A program made the position numbers and the translations under genes. Positions 60,519 through 64,000 of a DNA stretch of 64,000 bases are shown here, in pieces; position 1 is the first letter of the stretch, and each line of letters starts with the position of its first letter. The notes under the pieces are model-generated. The model was not told where the DNA came from. It did no database searches and saw nothing but the letters and a program-made list of their open reading frames with translations. The DNA comes from Aromatoleum diolicum. Lineage in GTDB: Bacteria > Pseudomonadota > Gammaproteobacteria > Burkholderiales > Rhodocyclaceae. The stretch lies in the NCBI RefSeq assembly GCF_012910955.1, contig NZ_WTVQ01000024.1:1-64000 (forward strand), in the 5' to 3' direction.

Positions 60519-61445
60519 TCAGGTCTTGCCGCGCTGGGCGTAGCCGATGAGGCAGCCCAGCGCGTTGGTGGCGTTCATGGCCTGGCGCAGCGCCCCCGGT
60601 CGGCGGGTGAGGTGCATCCGTAGCGCGGCGAGGCCGTGGCGCAGGACTTGGGAAAGCAGAAACGGAGGAATGCCGAGGATTGTGCGGGGGTAGGCTGGTA
60701 ACTGGTAACGGCCGCGGCGCAGCCCGGCGCGGTAATGCAGCTTGAGAAAATACCCGCGCTGCAGCCGCCACGGCTCGACAGAGTGAAGGACGGCCATGCC
60801 CGGGCAGTAGCGAATCCGGATCTTCCGCTCGAGCAGCGTGCGGAACATGATCGCATCCGAGCCTCCTCCGACGACGTTGCCCTTGCGGTCATAGCGCTTG
60901 TCGAACCTGAGTTCGGGGTCGTCGCGAAACAGCTTCATTGCGTAGGCGACGTTGGCCGTCCAGATCGGCGTCGAGCCGTCCTCGATCCAGAACGGCTCCT
61001 TGCCGTGGTCGATGGCAGCCAGGAAGCCGAGCAACTCGTTGCCCAGCCAGGCCGGTCGCGGGTGCTCCGAAAAGTCCATGGCCACGCGTCCGCCGGCGCA
61101 CTCGGCGCCTTCCTGCAGGATGGCGTGGGCGGCGGCTTCGAGCAGGCCGGGCAGTGGCGTTTCGTCGTCGTCGATGAACACCATGATGTCACTGGCCAGG
61201 GATTCCTCGACGGCGCGGTTGCGCGCGGCGACGATGCCCTGCACCGGCTCCGTCACCCAGCGAAGCGGCGGGCCTGGCAACTGCGCCAGCCGGGCGAGGA
61301 CGTCGGCGGTGTCGTCCGTGCTGTTGTTATTGACGGCAAGGATTTCGAAGGGAATCGGGCAGCGTTGTGCCCGCATCGCGGCGATGAGTTTCTCCAACCG
61401 CTCAGCGCGGTTGAAGGTGCAGAAGGCGAATGTGAGTCGCTGCAT
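60519..61445 (-). CDS. Glycosyltransferase family 2
   Basis: 308 residues. It starts RLTFAFCTFNRAERLEKLIA, with NNNSTDDTADVLA and the metal motif VFIDDDETPLPGLLE. VVGGGSDAIMFRTLLERKIRI is the acidic acceptor-side motif. The C-terminal 70 residues contain an amphipathic, basic stretch (FLKLHYRAGLRRGRY) that may bind the membrane. It is the first gene of the downstream half of the minus-strand operon, after a 208-bp gap. Confidence 0.93.
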   Translation of the reverse strand: MQRLTFAFCTFNRAERLEKLIAAMRAQRCPIPFEILAVNNNSTDDTADVLARLAQLPGPPLRWVTEPVQGIVAARNRAVEESLASDIMVFIDDDETPLPGLLEAAAHAILQEGAECAGGRVAMDFSEHPRPAWLGNELLGFLAAIDHGKEPFWIEDGSTPIWTANVAYAMKLFRDDPELRFDKRYDRKGNVVGGGSDAIMFRTLLERKIRIRYCPGMAVLHSVEPWRLQRGYFLKLHYRAGLRRGRYQLPAYPRTILGIPPFLLSQVLRHGLAALRMHLTRRPGALRQAMNATNALGCLIGYAQRGKT

Positions 61446-61653
61446 GGTGGTTGCTCAGGCGGCGGGTTCGAATTCTCGGGTGGCCCGTTGATTCAATGCA
61501 CCCGGACAAATGGTGCTTTGTGTCGGACGCAGCATGATGCCGAAGGGATTCACTTAGCAAGGGAAAGCGCTCGAAGCAGCGCAGACTGGCTGGGACGAAC
61601 CCATTGCGGATGGTTGCCTGGGTGGAGGGCCGGATAATGCACTTGGCTGAATT

Positions 61654-62349
61654 TCAGAAGTCATAGCCGAAAGTCTCAATGTCTCGGCAATAGATCCTTC
61701 CAATCAAGTCGCGCGTTTCCTCATTGTATTGCGCTCGGTAAGACCTGTGACGGTCGCTCCCGCCCGGTTGCGGAGTCCCGCGTGTCACGTCAATGAATTT
61801 CTTCATTCGATTCAATACTGTCTCCTTCGCTTCGCTCCTGTTTATCTGAGGAATGACGATGTCGGATAGCCCGCATCTGTTGATGATCTCCCCAAAATCG
61901 CTCTGAAGGTGTTCCAGACGACCGACAAAATCGACCAGGAGCGAAGCTGCGCCAGGCTGCGAGCGATCAGCGATGAAATCGACTTGCGGCCAATAGTGGC
62001 GATATGCATGCGGTTGCCCAAGTTGATCGAACACAAATTTTGTAAAACTCATCTTGGCAATCTGGGAATCCCACTGGGCCCGCCAGCGGTATTCCGATAA
62101 GGCTCGTGCCCAAGGATTGCGCACGAACGCGAATTTGAAGTAAGTCTGCGAAATTTCCGATGGAATCCGCTCGTTGATTTCACTCATCGTAAGATGTTGC
62201 AGCCCTTTGCCGAACAGCATGCGCTCGTCGACCAGTCTGTTGTCACCCCGATTCTCTACCCCGTATATGCCCAGCGCTTTTTCGATGCTGGATCCGCCAT
62301 TTTTGGGGATATGAACAAATATCACCCTGTGGTCATGAGATATCGGCAT
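61654..62349 (-). CDS. Sulfotransferase family 2 (carbohydrate sulfotransferase-like)
   Basis: 231 residues from the ATG at 62349, chosen for AGGAG 9 nt upstream; a TTG further up lacks one. The PAPS loop is VIFVHIPKNGGSSIEKALG and the 3'-phosphate site is FAFVRNPWARALSEYRW, both typical of Sulfotransfer_2. The gene has visibly lower G+C and more relaxed third positions than its neighbours, and lies between gaps of 208 and 54 bp, so it may have been acquired separately. It is the third sulfotransferase in the window. Confidence 0.88.
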   Translation of the reverse strand: MPISHDHRVIFVHIPKNGGSSIEKALGIYGVENRGDNRLVDERMLFGKGLQHLTMSEINERIPSEISQTYFKFAFVRNPWARALSEYRWRAQWDSQIAKMSFTKFVFDQLGQPHAYRHYWPQVDFIADRSQPGAASLLVDFVGRLEHLQSDFGEIINRCGLSDIVIPQINRSEAKETVLNRMKKFIDVTRGTPQPGGSDRHRSYRAQYNEETRDLIGRIYCRDIETFGYDF

Positions 62350-62403
62350 GGCTTCGTACTCCTGTGACTGTCCTGCGATGCTTCGACAACCCACCACATT
62401 CAA

Positions 62404-63353
62404 TCAGGGGTTGGGTTTCGGGGTGGTCTGGTCCATATAATTGATTAGCCGGCGATGCCAGGATTCCGGCAGCAAGGCCGGGAGCATGTATTTCCACTCG
62501 CCTGGACTGCCATAGCCCTCCTTCATTGCTGCGCGAAATATTCGACGGGCCGCCGGAAGATCGCGTTTCCAGTAGCACTCAAAGCCCCGCCGCAGCAATT
62601 CGCCGGCGGTCAGTTCGCGTACCCTGCGCGCGCCCAGGCTGGCCGCGACTGCCGGGTTGGCCGCCAGGAACTTCTGCTGGGCACTCGGTGGTTGAGGGCG
62701 ATGCGCGCCCGGTTCTTGGTGATCTGCTCGCCGCCGTGGTGATGGTAGTACGCGAGCACGCGCGGCACCCGGATCAGGCGGTGGATGGTCCCCAGGCGCA
62801 GCCACAGATCGTAGTCCATGCACGAACTCAAGCTTTCGTCGAAACCGCCGGCAGCGCGGATCGCCGGGGCGGGCACGAGGGCCGCGTGGATGGGCCAGCG
62901 GCAGCCGCCGAGCAGCGCCTCAGCCTTGTTGCCGTCTTCATAGTCGGGTGGCACGAAGGGCGCGTCGCGCCCGCCGCCGAGCCCGAGGCTCTGCCAGCCA
63001 CAATAGGCGAGACCGCGGCCCGATGCATTGTGCAGTGCGGCCTGCATCGATTCGAGGAATTCGGGATGCCAGGTGTCATCCGCGTCGAGAAATGCAATGT
63101 AGTCGCCGCGCGCCTCGCGGAGGGCATGGTTGCGTGCCGCGGCGGCCCCTGCATTCGCTTGACGGAAGATGCGGATGCGCGGCTCGGCGCGCGCGAGGCG
63201 TTGCAGTTCGCCCCATGAGTCGTCGCGCGATCCATCGTCGACAATGACCAGTTCCCAGTTGCCGGCTGTTTGCGCCAGCACGCTGCCGACGCTGCGCGAG
63301 AGATGCTGCGCGGCGTTGTAGCAGGGCATGATGATCGAGACGTGGCCTGTCAT
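62404..63353 (-). pseudogene. Glycosyltransferase family 2, interrupted by a frameshift
   Basis: The first 224 or so codons (63353 to about 62682) encode a normal GT2: VSIIMPCYNAAQHLSRSVGS, VIVDDGSRDDSWGEL, YIAFLDADDTWHPEF, GGFDESLSSCMDYDLWLRLG. After KNRARIALNH the frame drifts into a basic, non-homologous tail ending at 62610. The natural continuation (AQQKFLAANPAVAASLG ... FECYWKRDLPAARRIFRAAM ... LLPESWHRR) is in another frame from about 62680 to 62404. A one-base loss, or two-base gain, near 62680-62690 explains it. It could be a true mutation or a base-calling error. Rejoined, it would be about 316 residues. Confidence 0.75.
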
Positions 63354-64000
63354 CGCGGACTGTGGTGGAGGCGTGTCAGGGCACGTCGCAGCGTCTGGTG
63401 CGTAATGCTTGGCCATGAAACATCGTTACTCCCGAAACAAAGTTTGCGCATCAGACTCCCGACGGTATCGCTATTGAACACCGTCAGGCGCCGCAGCAGG
63501 TAGGGATTGCCGTCGCGCAGGGCCCAGCCGGTGCGTGTGGTGCAGGCAGCTTGGTAGCCGGCAGCGCGAACCGCGCTCACGCAGGTGTCGTCCCACGCGC
63601 CGTAAGGATAGGCGAAGCTGCGGACCTGGCTACCGAGGGCGTCCTCGATCTGGCGCCGGGAGTATTCGAGTTCGAAGCGTCGGCGATCGTCATCGACTTC
63701 GGTGAGGCGAACATGATTGACCGTGTGCGAGCCAATTTCCATTCCCGCCGCCGTCATCTCGCGCAATTCGACGCAGTCGAGAAGCCGCCCCTCGGGACGA
63801 TCCGTCGCAGGCCAATCCGGCGCTTGCCCGATCGAGCCCGAGACGATAAACCAGGTCGCGCGCATGTCACGTTTCTGTAGCTCTTCGCATGCCGCAAGGT
63901 TGTCTGCGTAGCCGTCATCGAAAGTGATAGCCGCCGTGCGCCGCGGCCACCGTCCCGGCGCTGCAAGCAGTTCGCTCACGGTCGGTGTGGCCCAGCCCTC
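63350..64000 (-). CDS. Polysaccharide deacetylase (5' end beyond the window)
   Basis: The reading frame is open to the window edge; the visible part is 217 codons. AAITFDDGYADNLAACEELQ has the catalytic Asp-Asp of the NodB fold, MEIGSHTVNHVRLTEV has the metal-binding His pair, and SFAYPYGAWDDTCVSAVRAAGY completes it. A GTG at 63979 could start translation, but the frame upstream reads on and a longer N-terminus is usual for this family, so the gene probably begins outside. It overlaps the following frameshifted GT2 gene by 4 nt. Confidence 0.88.
   Translation of the reverse strand, partial: EGWATPTVSELLAAPGRWPRRTAAITFDDGYADNLAACEELQKRDMRATWFIVSGSIGQAPDWPATDRPEGRLLDCVELREMTAAGMEIGSHTVNHVRLTEVDDDRRRFELEYSRRQIEDALGSQVRSFAYPYGAWDDTCVSAVRAAGYQAACTTRTGWALRDGNPYLLRRLTVFNSDTVGSLMRKLCFGSNDVSWPSITHQTLRRALTRLHHSPR

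Noticed and set aside
61446-61653. Possible small gene in the 208-bp gap between the GT2 and sulfotransferase genes
   Set aside because: No frame with a start, SD and coding-like composition was seen. It probably holds a promoter or remnant sequence, but nothing could be assigned.

Overview
The window is G+C-rich chromosomal DNA from a Gram-negative bacterium. The cox/cta operon layout, the paired Porin_4-type porins, rpoH behind a CIRCE element and the exosortase A (XrtA) polysaccharide locus together suggest a betaproteobacterium of the Rhodocyclales (Azoarcus/Thauera/Aromatoleum-like). That assignment is inferred from gene content and order. I saw no tRNA, rRNA, CRISPR array, insertion sequence or prophage.

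Region A (22-8198) pairs a MerR-type regulator carrying a cobalamin-binding domain of the CarH/LitR light-sensor type with a tightly overlapped, divergently transcribed operon: a small secreted protein, FAD amine oxidase-like protein, DUF1365, a cyclopropane-synthase-like methyltransferase, a periplasmic chalcone-isomerase-like protein, an MFS carrier, a DUF3833 lipoprotein, an SDR and an NTF2-like protein. It resembles the light/singlet-oxygen-induced membrane-lipid (furan fatty acid type) clusters of other proteobacteria. Inverted repeats TTGTC-N3-GACAA flank two interlocked divergent promoters and are the likely operators.

Region B (8432-17274) is an aa3-type cytochrome c oxidase operon with its assembly factors: coxB (with a fused cytochrome c domain), coxA, a 40-residue assembly peptide, ctaG, DUF2970, coxC, surf1, a SCO-like protein, ctaA, ctaB and sco1. 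Two long perfect palindromes lie between its cistrons. Region C (17271-21174) holds rpoH under a perfect CIRCE operator, then two porins with near-identical terminators.

Region D (21362-43271) is the XrtA exopolysaccharide locus: a FeeM/LuxI-like N-acyltransferase, polysaccharide export lipoprotein, chain-length protein, tyrosine kinase, outer-membrane barrel, ExeA-like ATPase, WecB, deacetylase, FemAB protein, a natural fusion of two glycosyltransferases, amidotransferase, another glycosyltransferase, the XrtA-EpsI fusion, a further glycosyltransferase, a sulfotransferase, a CapK/PaaK-like adenylate-forming enzyme and an O-ligase. Region E (43219-54371) holds a second, unusual asparagine-synthetase-like protein, an atypical deacetylase, a glycosyltransferase and four secreted proteins, the last a 1092-residue protein resembling exo-rhamnogalacturonan lyases.

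Region F (54412-64000, all minus strand) is a second glycan operon: a glycosyltransferase fused to an alkaline-phosphatase-superfamily domain with Thr at the sulfatase Cys position, three more glycosyltransferases (one frameshifted), two sulfotransferases and a deacetylase cut by the window edge. D-F together suggest synthesis, sulfation or other decoration, and possibly trimming of an acidic surface polysaccharide, alongside PEP-CTERM protein sorting. No PEP-CTERM substrate, initiating sugar-phosphate transferase or flippase is encoded in the window, so those parts must lie elsewhere.
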